A stretch of 64,000 nt of DNA from Armatimonadota bacterium (GCA_020850315.1 JADZEY010000010.1:1-64000), one strand, 5' to 3'. Shown: positions 26,671 to 35,434, numbered from the stretch's first letter. Notes: a model not told the origin generated them from the sequence alone. Numbers and translations: made by a program.

Positions 26671-28170
26671 ATGCCCATGAACAACACCATAGCCGAACAT
26701 CCAACACCAAGCCAACGGTTTCCCGCTGCGGGAAACCTTGCTGGGGTTGTGTTGCGCCCCTTCCGGTTCCCCCGTGCGGTGCTGTGGTTGGTGGTGGTGG
26801 TGGATGCCGTGATGGTGATGCTGGCGTTCTTTTGCTTCTATCTGGTGCGTGTCAACAGTGGTTTGTTCTCCGATTTGCAAGGGATGCCAGTGTTCCCCGT
26901 GCTGATGATGATGGCGTTGGCGGTTGCGCCGTGGCTGCTGCTGTTTTGGTTTAGCGGGGTCTATGTTGCAGTCCACAATCGCAGCTTTTTCGATGAATTT
27001 TATTCGGTGCTGAAGGTGACGTTGTTCGGGTTTGCTGTGCTGTTTGTGGCGGTCTATCTTGATGCCGTAAGCGGAACAGGGGCAATGGAAAGCCGCCGTG
27101 TGATCTCCTTGCTGATCTACTTTGCGTTTGTGATTGCTGCTGTCGGAATTGGCCGAAGCGCTGTCCGCCGCATCGTACGCCGATTGCGGAAACTTGGGTT
27201 CGGGTTGCGGCGCACGCTGATTATCGGTGATTCCGCACAAAGCCGCCAGCTTCTGCAGATGCTGGCCGAAGGCCCCGAACTTGGCTACGATGTTGTTGGA
27301 ACAATCCCCACGCCAGCTGGCGCAAGCGACCAGTTCCTGCGGCATTCAATGGGGGAGGCTGAGCAGATCAACCAGATCATTCGGGATCACAACATTGAGG
27401 TGACAATTTTTGGGATGAAGCACGAACACGAGATGGCAATGCGGCTGATGACCGAAACCGCAGTGGCCGACACCTCCATTAAAATCATCCCCGATATGTA
27501 CGACATCGTGAGCGGCCAGGCCCGGGCGCAGCATCTGTACGGAGTCCCGTTGATTGAGGTGAACCCCCAGATTATGCCAGTCTGGGCCCAACGGCTGAAA
27601 CGGACGTTCGATATCACATTCTCCATTCTGGTGCTGCTGCTTGGCCTTCCGCTGTGGCTGGTGCTTGGCCTGTTGATCTGGATAGAGGATCGCGGCCCGG
27701 TGATCTACTCGCAAGAACGAACAGGGCTGGGGGGGAAGCTGTTTATGATCCACAAATTCCGTTCAATGCGGGTGGATGCCGAAAAATATGGGATCACTTG
27801 GGCTGCAACCAACGACCCCCGCGTCACCCGTATCGGAAGGTTCATGCGGCAGTCGCACCTTGATGAAATTCCGCAATTTTGGAACGTGTTGTTGGGTGAG
27901 ATGAGCATTGTTGGCCCCCGCCCCGAACGTCCATTTTTTGTTGAGAAATACACAGGGCTGCTCCCTTCCTACCCACGCCGCCACCGTGTGAAGCCGGGGC
28001 TAACCGGGTGGAACCAAATCCAAGCCGAAGAACTTGTGGAGAGCGTTGAGGTGGTCAGCGAAAAACTGCGCCATGACTTTTTTTACATCGAGAATATGTC
28101 GCTGCGCCTTGACTTCGAGATTGTGCTCCGCACGGTCATCAGAATCGTGAAGCGAAAAGGGCAGACCTGA
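26671..28170 (+). CDS. initiating polyprenyl phosphoglycosyltransferase (WbaP/WcaJ-like)
   Basis: Starts repeat-unit synthesis by moving a sugar phosphate from a UDP-sugar to undecaprenyl phosphate. The 499-aa protein has N-terminal membrane helices, a Rossmann-like domain (RRTLIIGDSAQSRQLLQML) and a complete C-terminal catalytic domain: KRTFDITFSILVLLLGLPLW, HKFRSMRVDAEKYG, the catalytic Asp-Glu in SHLDEIPQFWNVLLGEMSIV, GPRPERP and KPGLTGWNQIQAE. The ATG was placed 16 bp after the previous stop. The family-typical final motif is YIENMSLRLDFEIVLRTV. Confidence 0.92.
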   Translation: MPMNNTIAEHPTPSQRFPAAGNLAGVVLRPFRFPRAVLWLVVVVDAVMVMLAFFCFYLVRVNSGLFSDLQGMPVFPVLMMMALAVAPWLLLFWFSGVYVAVHNRSFFDEFYSVLKVTLFGFAVLFVAVYLDAVSGTGAMESRRVISLLIYFAFVIAAVGIGRSAVRRIVRRLRKLGFGLRRTLIIGDSAQSRQLLQMLAEGPELGYDVVGTIPTPAGASDQFLRHSMGEAEQINQIIRDHNIEVTIFGMKHEHEMAMRLMTETAVADTSIKIIPDMYDIVSGQARAQHLYGVPLIEVNPQIMPVWAQRLKRTFDITFSILVLLLGLPLWLVLGLLIWIEDRGPVIYSQERTGLGGKLFMIHKFRSMRVDAEKYGITWAATNDPRVTRIGRFMRQSHLDEIPQFWNVLLGEMSIVGPRPERPFFVEKYTGLLPSYPRRHRVKPGLTGWNQIQAEELVESVEVVSEKLRHDFFYIENMSLRLDFEIVLRTVIRIVKRKGQT

Positions 28171-28223
28171 GAAACCCGAAAAAAGACACACTGAGAAGCA
28201 GAACTCTGAACGTAGGAACTCCC

Positions 28224-28979
28224 GTGCCGAACCATGCAGTGCCGCAACGTGCGTTGGTGATAATCCCCACGTACAACGAAATTGAAAACGTCCCCACCTT
28301 GGTCCACCAAGTGTTGGGGATCGATCCCCGTGTTCATATTCTGTTCGTTGACGACGGGTCGCCGGATGGAACCGGCGACTACATCCGCAGCGTGATGGAG
28401 ACCGAGCCACGGGTGCAACTGCTGCAACGCCCCCGCAAAATGGGGCTTGGAACCGCGTACTGCCGCGGGTTCGAGCACGCCATGGCTCAGGGGTACGACG
28501 TTGCAATGGAGATGGATGCCGACTTCAGTCACAACCCCGCCATGATCCCACAATTCCTGAAGGAAATTGAGGATGCGGACCTTGTGATCGGCAGCCGATA
28601 CGTGCGCGGGGTGAACGTCATCAACTGGCCCATGAGCCGCCTTCTGCTGAGCTACTTCGCCAACGTCTATTCCCGCTTCGTTACCGGGATGCCACTGCAC
28701 GACGGAACCGGCGGCTACAAATGCTTCCGCACCGACGTGCTTCGGAAGATTGACCTGTCGCAGATACGCTCCAACGGCTACAGCTTCCAGATTGAAATGA
28801 ACTTCTTGGTCTGGAGCATGGGGGGGGTGATTCGGGAGATCCCGATAGTCTTTGAGGAACGCCACAATGGGGTCTCGAAGATGTCCAAAAACATCATCTA
28901 CGAAGCCGCTGGCTTGGTCTGGAAACTCCGATTCTCCAAAATGTTTGGCCGCCTGAAAAAACGCTATTTGCCCGCATAA
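28224..28979 (+). CDS. polyprenol monophosphomannose synthase-like GT2
   Basis: A 251-aa soluble GT2 enzyme resembling dolichyl-phosphate mannosyltransferase (DPM1-like): ALVIIPTYNEIENVPTLV, FVDDGSPDGTGDYI, MEMDADFSHNPAMIPQFL, DLVIGSRYVRG, DGTGGYKCFRTDVLRKID. It lacks the C-terminal membrane helices of some relatives. Such enzymes make polyprenyl-phosphate sugars used by periplasmic glycosyltransferases. Mannose as the donor is a family-level guess. Fifteen bases separate it from the next gene. Confidence 0.87.
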   Translation: MPNHAVPQRALVIIPTYNEIENVPTLVHQVLGIDPRVHILFVDDGSPDGTGDYIRSVMETEPRVQLLQRPRKMGLGTAYCRGFEHAMAQGYDVAMEMDADFSHNPAMIPQFLKEIEDADLVIGSRYVRGVNVINWPMSRLLLSYFANVYSRFVTGMPLHDGTGGYKCFRTDVLRKIDLSQIRSNGYSFQIEMNFLVWSMGGVIREIPIVFEERHNGVSKMSKNIIYEAAGLVWKLRFSKMFGRLKKRYLPA

Positions 28980-28994
28980 CCCCACGGCCAAAGC

Positions 28995-30938
28995 ATGGAA
29001 CTTTCCGTCGTCATCGTCAACTACAACGTGCGCGATCTGCTGCTGAACGCGGTGGCTTCGTTGCGGATTGCCATGCGCGGAATTGCGGGGGAGATCATCG
29101 TGGTGGATAACGCCAGCAGCGACGACGCAATCGCCGCGCTCAATCGTGAGTATCCTGATGTTATCACTATCCCGCTGGATGTCAACTTGGGGTTTGGCGG
29201 CGGGAACAACGTTGGGATCGAGCGCGCAACTGGTGAGTTCATTCTGCTTATCAACCCCGACACCATCGTCCGCGAGGACACGTTGCGGGTGATGCTGGAC
29301 TTCATGCGCGCCCACCCCGATGCTGGCTTTGCCGGATGCAAAATCCTGAACCGCGATGGCAGCTTCGAGCCAGCCTCCAAGCGCGGTTTCCCCTCGCCCT
29401 GGTCCTCCTTCTGCCGTGTGTTTGGGTTAAGCTATCTGTTCCCGCAATCCAAGCTGTTCGGTGGCTACAACCTCACCTGGATTGATGACGACCACACCAG
29501 CCAAGTTGATGCCCTCTCCGGCTGCTTCATGTTCTGCCGTGGCGTGTTGCTGAAACAGCTTGGCGGCTTCGACACCGATTTCTTTCACTACGGCGAGGAC
29601 TTGGATCTTTGCTACCGCGCCACCATCGCAGGGAAGAACAACTACTACCACCCGGCAACCTCCATCATGCACCTGCAAGGGGAAAGCACGCGGCGAAGTT
29701 CGCTGGATGCTATCGCCATGTTCTACCAAGCGATGGAGATTTTTGCGCGGAAGCATTTCCGGTCGCGGTTGCTGTTGCTGCCGATTCGTGCGGGGATTTG
29801 GTTGCGGCGTGGGATGGCGCGGGTCAACCAACGGATACCCAACTGGCCGTTTGTGATTCTTGATATTGTGGCCACCGTGATCGGCTTCAGCATCGGCGCG
29901 CAGATTCAGTTTGGCGGGTTGTTTACGTTGCCAGGCTATGCCTACCCCGAAGTGCTGATTGTTCCGCCGCTGCTGTTTGTGCTAACCGGAATGATTGCCC
30001 GCAGTTATGATGAATCAGACCGCATCCCCCGCAACGCTGCGTTCGGATTTTTGCTCGGTTTTTTTGTGCTGAGCGCGCTTACCTATTTCTTCAAATCGTA
30101 TGCCTTCAGCCGCGGTGTGGTGCTGGTGACAACCGGGGTTGCGGCAACCATCGGGGTTGCAAGCCGATTTCTGTGGCTGCTGTACCAACGGACATTTGGG
30201 GGGGATGCCATTCGCCGCATTGCCTTCCTGACAGCCACCGAACCAAGCGATGAAATCCAAGCTGCGGTACGGCGCAGCTTTTTTGGCAAACCAGTATCGG
30301 TCGAAGGGCGGATCGCGCTGACATTCGGCCAAACCGATGGCGGCACGATGCCATTGCTGGGGTCCATCGAGAACGTTGGGAAAATTGCTCAATCCCATCA
30401 GCTTACCGACATCTTCGTGCTTGATGCCACCGTCAGCTATGGCGAAGTTTTGCGGGCATTGGCCAACAGCGCAGGGCAGCCAACGCGCTTCCATATCCTA
30501 CGCGAAGGGGGGGAGTGGCTTGCGGCAGATTCCGGAACACGGAGCGGTGGGAAAGGGGAGCCAGATATGGGGGCATTCCTCTCCAAACATACCCGCGGAC
30601 GAATCCTTGCGGGGGTGATGCTCTTGTTATGGCCGGTTGTATATTGGGCGCGCCCTTCGGCAATCACCGCAGGGGCAATTGCGGGGGCATTATTCGGAAA
30701 ACGCCAGTTCGTTGGGGGGGGGCCCTCACGGTTGGGAATCCCAGTATTCACAATGGCTGGGCTGTGTGGCGACGAACGCCTAAGCGAGCGCGAAGTTGCC
30801 GCCATTGAAGGCTATTACGCGGCTCATCAATCGCTGCTGCTGGATTGCGAGATTATCCTTGCAACCTTCCGAATACGAAAAAAACAGCAACCGCGAAACC
30901 AACCAGCAATGGGAAACCACCCCATTGCCGAGCCATAA
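28995..30938 (+). CDS. GT2 glycosyltransferase fused to a reduced phosphoglycosyltransferase-like module
   Basis: The 647-aa protein starts with a complete GT2 domain of about 270 residues (LSVVIVNYNVRDLLLNAVAS, NPDTIVRED, VDALSGCFMFCRGVLLKQLGGFD, HYGEDLDLCYRA). Next come four or so membrane helices and a Rossmann-like segment (RRIAFLTATEPSDEIQAA), the order of the N-terminal half of WbaP/WcaJ proteins. The end has a membrane helix, LFGKRQFVGGGPSRLG and YYAAHQSLLLDCEIILATF, which resembles the extreme C-terminal motif of phosphoglycosyltransferases (YYIENWSLxLDxxIxLxT). The catalytic core between (KFRSM, LDExPQ, PGxTG) is missing, so the second module is probably not catalytic. Last gene of the cluster. 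Confidence 0.78.
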   Translation: MELSVVIVNYNVRDLLLNAVASLRIAMRGIAGEIIVVDNASSDDAIAALNREYPDVITIPLDVNLGFGGGNNVGIERATGEFILLINPDTIVREDTLRVMLDFMRAHPDAGFAGCKILNRDGSFEPASKRGFPSPWSSFCRVFGLSYLFPQSKLFGGYNLTWIDDDHTSQVDALSGCFMFCRGVLLKQLGGFDTDFFHYGEDLDLCYRATIAGKNNYYHPATSIMHLQGESTRRSSLDAIAMFYQAMEIFARKHFRSRLLLLPIRAGIWLRRGMARVNQRIPNWPFVILDIVATVIGFSIGAQIQFGGLFTLPGYAYPEVLIVPPLLFVLTGMIARSYDESDRIPRNAAFGFLLGFFVLSALTYFFKSYAFSRGVVLVTTGVAATIGVASRFLWLLYQRTFGGDAIRRIAFLTATEPSDEIQAAVRRSFFGKPVSVEGRIALTFGQTDGGTMPLLGSIENVGKIAQSHQLTDIFVLDATVSYGEVLRALANSAGQPTRFHILREGGEWLAADSGTRSGGKGEPDMGAFLSKHTRGRILAGVMLLLWPVVYWARPSAITAGAIAGALFGKRQFVGGGPSRLGIPVFTMAGLCGDERLSEREVAAIEGYYAAHQSLLLDCEIILATFRIRKKQQPRNQPAMGNHPIAEP

Positions 30939-31016
30939 AAAAAACGACTGGCTGGCAGCCGCAATCCTTGCCAACAAACCAGCAGAAAACAGCCGAACAC
31001 AACATCAACAACAAGC

Positions 31017-31979
31017 ATGGCCAAATACGTCCTGGAGTTTGAGAAGCCAATTTTAGAGATTGAAGAAAAAATCTCCGAAATGAGGTCAATGTCCGATCAA
31101 CTGGATATTGGACCGGAGATTGAGGTGCTGGAACAGAAAGTGGAGCGGCTTCGCAAAAGCGTGTATGAGCAGCTTACCCGTTGGCAGCGGGTGCAGCTTG
31201 CCCGCCACCCCGACCGCCCCTACACACTGGACTACATCGCCATGATCTGCGATGACTTTTTTGAAATGCACGGCGACCGCAGCTTCGGCGACGACAAGGC
31301 GATTGTTGGGGGGCTTGCCCAAATCAACGGGCGCAAGCTGGTGCTGATTGGCCAGCAAAAAGGGCGCGACACCAACGAGCGGAAAGTGCGCAACTTCGGA
31401 ATGCCAAACCCGGAAGGCTACCGCAAAGCCTTGCGGCTGATGAAGTTAGCCGAGCGATTCTCCCTGCCAGTTGTCACGTTGATTGACACCCCAGGGGCCT
31501 ACCCAGGGATTGAAGCCGAGGAGCGGGGCCAGGCCGAATCCATCGCCCGCAATTTGTTCGAGATGGCGCGGCTGAAAACGCCAATCGTCAACGTGGTAAT
31601 CGGCGAAGGGGCAAGCGGTGGGGCATTGGGAATCGGAATGGGGGACACACTGCTGATGCTGGAAAACACTTGGTTCTCGGTTATCTCACCCGAATCCTGC
31701 TCCAGCATCTTGTGGAAAAGCTGGGACTACAAAGAACAAGCCGCCGAAGCCTTGCGCCTTACCGCCGGCGATTTAGTGGAAATGGGGATTGCCGATGGCA
31801 TCATCCCCGAACCAATCGGCGGCGCGCACCGGCTGCCGAAGGAGGCCGCCGATTTCCTGAAAACTGCGCTGATCCAAGCGCTGGACCAACTCACACAACA
31901 ACCAATTCCGCAACTGCTGCGCCAGCGTCGCGACCGATACGCAGCAATAGGTGTTTTTAATGATGCAGCTGTGGCATAG
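31017..31979 (+). CDS. accA: acetyl-CoA carboxylase carboxyltransferase subunit alpha
   Basis: The 320-aa product is one half of the carboxyltransferase that makes malonyl-CoA for fatty acid synthesis. It has the N-terminal helical segment [60 protein letters not shown] and [17 protein letters not shown] followed by [14 protein letters not shown], as in AccA. The accD partner is not next to it. It is separated from the polysaccharide cluster by 78 bp of A-rich spacer. Confidence 0.96.
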   Translation: MAKYVLEFEKPILEIEEKISEMRSMSDQLDIGPEIEVLEQKVERLRKSVYEQLTRWQRVQLARHPDRPYTLDYIAMICDDFFEMHGDRSFGDDKAIVGGLAQINGRKLVLIGQQKGRDTNERKVRNFGMPNPEGYRKALRLMKLAERFSLPVVTLIDTPGAYPGIEAEERGQAESIARNLFEMARLKTPIVNVVIGEGASGGALGIGMGDTLLMLENTWFSVISPESCSSILWKSWDYKEQAAEALRLTAGDLVEMGIADGIIPEPIGGAHRLPKEAADFLKTALIQALDQLTQQPIPQLLRQRRDRYAAIGVFNDAAVA

Positions 31980-31991
31980 CTTGCCCACAAT

Positions 31992-32052
31992 GTTGCCAAG
32001 CAAAGTTGCCAAGCAAACCCACTTCTTGATGCTTTGGAGACAGATCAAGAAG
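31992..32052. repeat. 13-bp tandem duplication and inverted repeat after accA
   Basis: GTTGCCAAGCAAA occurs twice in perfect tandem (31992-32017). It is followed by a 9-bp inverted repeat CTTCTTGAT/ATCAAGAAG with a 13-nt loop (32022-32052) and no T-run, so a terminator is not claimed. Confidence 0.7.
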
Positions 32053-32124
32053 CAATAGCAAGCCGGGTTGCGCACTGTAAACGCGCCTGACCCAACATAC
32101 ACTACTTTCCACCCAAGGGGAACC

Positions 32125-34062
32125 GTGAAACAACAACGCAACTACGGGTACGCCGATAATGGAGACGGCTACTCACAGCGGAACGGTAATGGAGCCCGTT
32201 CCCAACGCACACGCACCGACGGTGCGCAACGCCGCCCACCGCGTGGTGGCCGCCGCCCAGCCACGCCAGCTGTGGATGAATCAGCGGCCCGGAAACGCCG
32301 CCCACGCGTCTTTTTCCCGCACAACTACACGCGGCTGCCGCTGCCAAAACTGCTGACGCGCGCGCGCTATTTATCGCCAGCATTGGCCAAGCAGTTTATC
32401 CTTGCTGGGCGAATCCGTATCAATGCCCGTGTGGTGACTTCCCCATTCTACGAAGTCAACCTGCGGAAGGAGCGCGCCACCATTGATGAGCTTCCCACCG
32501 AATATCCCCGCCAATGCTACTACATGATCTTCCACAAACCGATTGGGATGGTCTGCGAGCGCGGGGATCCAAAGTTTGATGAGCTATTCGAGCCAGAAAG
32601 CACTTGGAGTTTCCCGTTCGGGCGGCTTACCCGCTCAAGTTGCGGGCTGGTGATCCTGACGAATGATCCCCGATTCATCAAATCGCAGCACCACACCGAT
32701 TCCGAAATCCAGAAAGAGTATCTGGTGAAAATCAACAAGGTGCTGACCGACCAACAACTGTGGACCTTACGCTCCGGTGTGATGGTTGGGGATGATTATT
32801 TCGTCCCGCTTGGCCTTGAGGTGATCCAGACCAACAAGAATAGCATGTGGCTCCGCTACATTCTGCTGGAAGATTCCTACCAGCACATCTTCAGCTCGCT
32901 GAAAGTTGTTGCTGCCGAAGTGCTCCGGATTGAGCGCACCCGAATCGGAATGCTGAACACACAGATGATTCCAAACGGCGAGTGGCGCGAACTGCTCAAC
33001 TTTGAGATTGCGGCCTACAACCTTGAGCGATTCATGTTTGGCCAGCTTCCCCCACCGCCGCCACCGCCCCCCCGCGAGCACCGCGACCGCGACAACTTCC
33101 GCCGTCGCAAACCGGAATCACCCAAAGAACGCCGCCGCCGCATTGCCGAAGAAAAACGCAAGGCTGAAGAACGGGAAATGATCCTGCTGGATAATCCCAA
33201 CGCAGTATTCGACGACCGTCCGCGGTTTGGTGGGCGCGGCGGCGACCGCGACCGCGACCGTGACCGTAACCGTGGGCGCGACAACCGGCGCGATAACCCA
33301 CGTGAACCGATGCGCGACCGTCCACGCGACGCCCGCCCCGGAAGCAGTGGCGACCGTCCGCGCAGCGACCGCCCACGCAGCGACCGCCCCGGCAGCAGCG
33401 ACCGCCCACGCAGCGACCGCCCCGGCAGCAGCGACCGCCCACGCAGTAATGATCGTCCATTGCGCGGCGACCGTCCCGGTGGCGACCGCCCACGCGACGA
33501 CCGTTACCGCGATAACCGCCCAGGGCGCGACGAGCGTGGAAGTGCCAGCGGAAAAGAGTTCCAGAAAGAGCGCAGGCCGGACGCGGCAGGAAGGCCAGCA
33601 GGACGATATGATGGGGGCGTGCGCGACAATCGCGAGCTCCGCCGCGACACCCCACCGGGCGGAGCCGGACCGCAGCGCGAGTTCCGCAATCCTGGGTTCC
33701 CGTCCGACCGACCGGAACGGCGGAGCGATGCGGATCCAAGAAGCAGGCCAACCGGTACACGGCCCGATCCGCGCGGGATGGGAGAGAGGGGAAAACCACC
33801 AGCACCCGCCCCCCGAAGCGACCGTCGCGACAGCGAGCATAACGCCAATCGCGGAGGGCATGGCGATGCTGGAGCTATGAAACGTGGTGGGGAGCACCGG
33901 CCAAGCACACGCCCAGCGGGCCCGCCGCCGCAACACACGGAACGCCCCAAACCGGAGTGTCCGCGCCCGCCGCAATCAACGGAGAGAAGCGATGAGCAAC
34001 CGCAGCAAGGGACGCGGCAAAAATTAGGCATGAGGACGCGCCGGGGGGAGAAAGGGGAATAA
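32125..34062 (+). CDS. RsuA/RluB-fold protein lacking catalytic motifs, with long Arg/Asp-rich tail
   Basis: Residues about 65-120 resemble an S4 RNA-binding domain (LLTRARYLSPALAKQFILAGRIRINARVV). The next part follows the RsuA/RluB pseudouridine synthase pattern: YYMIFHKPIGMVCERGD, EKEYLV-like QKEYLVKINKVLTDQQ, RTRIGML and GEWREL. The invariant GRLDxxTxGLLLLTND reads GRLTRSSCGLVILTND, so the catalytic Asp is Thr. The EGRNRQxRRM motif reads EDSYQHIFSSL. About 300 residues of Arg/Asp/Gly/Pro-rich sequence follow, with repeated SDRPGSSDRPR units. Start at GTG (MKQQRNYG) preceded by AAGGGGA; an in-frame TTG at 32068 is the alternative. It is likely an RNA-binding pseudoenzyme (inference). Confidence 0.78.
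   Translation: MKQQRNYGYADNGDGYSQRNGNGARSQRTRTDGAQRRPPRGGRRPATPAVDESAARKRRPRVFFPHNYTRLPLPKLLTRARYLSPALAKQFILAGRIRINARVVTSPFYEVNLRKERATIDELPTEYPRQCYYMIFHKPIGMVCERGDPKFDELFEPESTWSFPFGRLTRSSCGLVILTNDPRFIKSQHHTDSEIQKEYLVKINKVLTDQQLWTLRSGVMVGDDYFVPLGLEVIQTNKNSMWLRYILLEDSYQHIFSSLKVVAAEVLRIERTRIGMLNTQMIPNGEWRELLNFEIAAYNLERFMFGQLPPPPPPPPREHRDRDNFRRRKPESPKERRRRIAEEKRKAEEREMILLDNPNAVFDDRPRFGGRGGDRDRDRDRNRGRDNRRDNPREPMRDRPRDARPGSSGDRPRSDRPRSDRPGSSDRPRSDRPGSSDRPRSNDRPLRGDRPGGDRPRDDRYRDNRPGRDERGSASGKEFQKERRPDAAGRPAGRYDGGVRDNRELRRDTPPGGAGPQREFRNPGFPSDRPERRSDADPRSRPTGTRPDPRGMGERGKPPAPAPRSDRRDSEHNANRGGHGDAGAMKRGGEHRPSTRPAGPPPQHTERPKPECPRPPQSTERSDEQPQQGTRQKLGMRTRRGEKGE
33347..33452 (+). repeat. 33-bp coding repeat in the Arg/Asp-rich tail
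   Basis: Units encoding about SDRPGSSDRPR recur in this stretch with near-identical codons (AGCGACCGCCC and CGGCAGC blocks). The repeat keeps the reading frame and produces long spurious frames on the opposite strand. Confidence 0.75.
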
Positions 34063-34085
34063 AACCGCAACCGAGAATACATTGG

Positions 34086-34126
34086 ATAGCTACTTTTACC
34101 TAATTGGTGGAAGTAGCTATTTTTTT
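34086..34126 (+). terminator. intrinsic terminator
   Basis: A 15-bp stem with two G-T pairs (ATAGCTACTT...AAGTAGCTAT), a 5-nt loop and a seven-T tail follows the RsuA-fold gene by 24 bp. Confidence 0.9.
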
Positions 34127-34153
34127 ACAGCGATGATAAAATTGCTACACCTC

Positions 34154-34190
34154 TTGACAAGCGGGGTTTGATCTGCTATTTTATAGCAGC
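34154..34190 (+). promoter_or_regulatory. promoter of the secreted-protein cluster
   Basis: TTGACA, 17 bp, TATTTT fits a classical sigma-70 promoter. The same bases fit the Bacteroidota form loosely (TTG, 20 bp, TATTTTAT). The -10 lies inside a 6-bp inverted repeat CTGCTA-TTTTA-TAGCAG, a possible operator. It begins the AT-rich island. Confidence 0.6.
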
Positions 34191-34300
34191 TAACATTTAG
34201 CATGATAGCCCTCTGCATTGCTGAATGTGAATCATAACCACTCATACTAAAGAAACGAGGTTCGCCATGCTTGCAACTTTGCCTAATGATCAGCGCAGTT

Positions 34301-34328
34301 CGGCTATCGGCTATCGGCTATCGGCTAT
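34301..34328 (+). repeat. heptad array (CGGCTAT)x4
   Basis: Four perfect CGGCTAT units sit between the promoter and the ATG of the Cys-rich gene. The ORF track reads through them, but the resulting peptide is an artefact of the repeat. Confidence 0.85.
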
Positions 34329-34332
34329 TAGA

Positions 34333-35433
34333 ATGGGCACTACTTCCCTGTCGCTATTCCTATTCCTGCTCATAGGATACTGGAACCACATAAGCGCACA
34401 ACCCGCCGACCCCTTCTGTTTCCTTGGGGAAGTAAGTGTGGATTGCTATGATATTCATGGTAATCCAACAGGGAAATGTGTTGAACCTTGTTGTGATTGG
34501 ATTGATACGGTCAAATACGTCAAGGGCTATTGCCTCCCTTCTGCGGGAGGTGGGCTTAGTAACAATGGAAATTATGGGGATGGTGATGTCTGCCATAATG
34601 ATGTGGAAGGATGTAAAACGTGGAGCTTTGTCATTCGGAATAAATGGCAAGGGAAAATCAAAAGGATAGTATTGTGTTCCTATTATAACGAGAACTGTTG
34701 TCAAGAAAAGCCCATAACACCATTGGATACGTGTCAAGTCATCAGTCAGGATCCTAATCATATTTGTGATCTTTGCTGTCCTTTTACAACAAGTGGTGCA
34801 GGAAATTGGGTTGAACATGATTCGTGCCGAAAAATACTTGGGGGTAATTGTGGGTCAGATACTTTAGCAGATGGATATTGCGATTCTCTTTGCCGCTCGA
34901 ATTGTTTAATTGTTCGCCCTGCTTTCCCTGGCAATGAACTAGATCCGAACGAGTGTATAGAGCTTAAAGTTGGATTTACAGGCGCACAAACTAAAAAATG
35001 CATACGCATTTGTGTCTATTTTGGACAGCTTAATATATCTGGTCATGATTCCGTGCATTGCTGTGATATTACACTCCCTGCTTCTGGTGTACCTCCTAAT
35101 AAAAATCCAGCCTTAGTTCCATGTAACCCACCACAGCTATCAGGAAGCTCTAATTTATCATTTAATAGCATAAATCCTCATTCGATTCGCGTAGATAAAG
35201 GAGCAATAACATTTGAATCTACTTCATCAATCTCAGGTCATTATGAGATTTATGATAGTTCTGGAAAAGTACGAAGCACGGCATCTCAAAACCTATTCAA
35301 AGGGACAAACACCGTAAAAATTCATGAGTCTGATATTTCAGATGGTCCACACGGATTAAAATTTGTCTCTAGTACCGGAAAAGAGTTTATTGTTGCGGGC
35401 TTTCAGTTGAATCACAATAATGGGGGCAAATAG
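34333..35433 (+). CDS. secreted Cys-rich protein with T9SS-like C-terminal domain
   Basis: The 366-aa protein starts MGTTSLSLFLFLLIGYWNHISA, a good signal peptide, so I place the start after the heptad array and not at 34267. The mature part has more than 25 Cys, often in pairs (EPCCDW, NENCCQEK, CDLCCPF, VHCCDITLP), suggesting many disulfides or metal binding. The last 80 residues (SIRVDKGAITFESTSSISGHYEIYDSSGKVRS...) resemble a T9SS sorting domain. Codon use and base composition are AT-rich, unlike genes on either side before 34.0 kb. The function is unknown. The next gene starts 1 nt after its stop. Confidence 0.7.
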   Translation: MGTTSLSLFLFLLIGYWNHISAQPADPFCFLGEVSVDCYDIHGNPTGKCVEPCCDWIDTVKYVKGYCLPSAGGGLSNNGNYGDGDVCHNDVEGCKTWSFVIRNKWQGKIKRIVLCSYYNENCCQEKPITPLDTCQVISQDPNHICDLCCPFTTSGAGNWVEHDSCRKILGGNCGSDTLADGYCDSLCRSNCLIVRPAFPGNELDPNECIELKVGFTGAQTKKCIRICVYFGQLNISGHDSVHCCDITLPASGVPPNKNPALVPCNPPQLSGSSNLSFNSINPHSIRVDKGAITFESTSSISGHYEIYDSSGKVRSTASQNLFKGTNTVKIHESDISDGPHGLKFVSSTGKEFIVAGFQLNHNNGGK

Positions 35434-35434
35434 C

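Noticed and set aside
32022-32052. Terminator after accA
   Set aside because: The inverted repeat has a 13-nt loop and no T-run, so it is listed only as an inverted repeat.
33032-34082. Minus-strand ORFs of 257, 285 and 192 aa opposite the Arg/Asp-rich tail, and the 217-aa plus-frame alternative
   Set aside because: Low-complexity shadows produced by the repeated GC-rich codons of the RsuA-fold protein; no start-site or family support.
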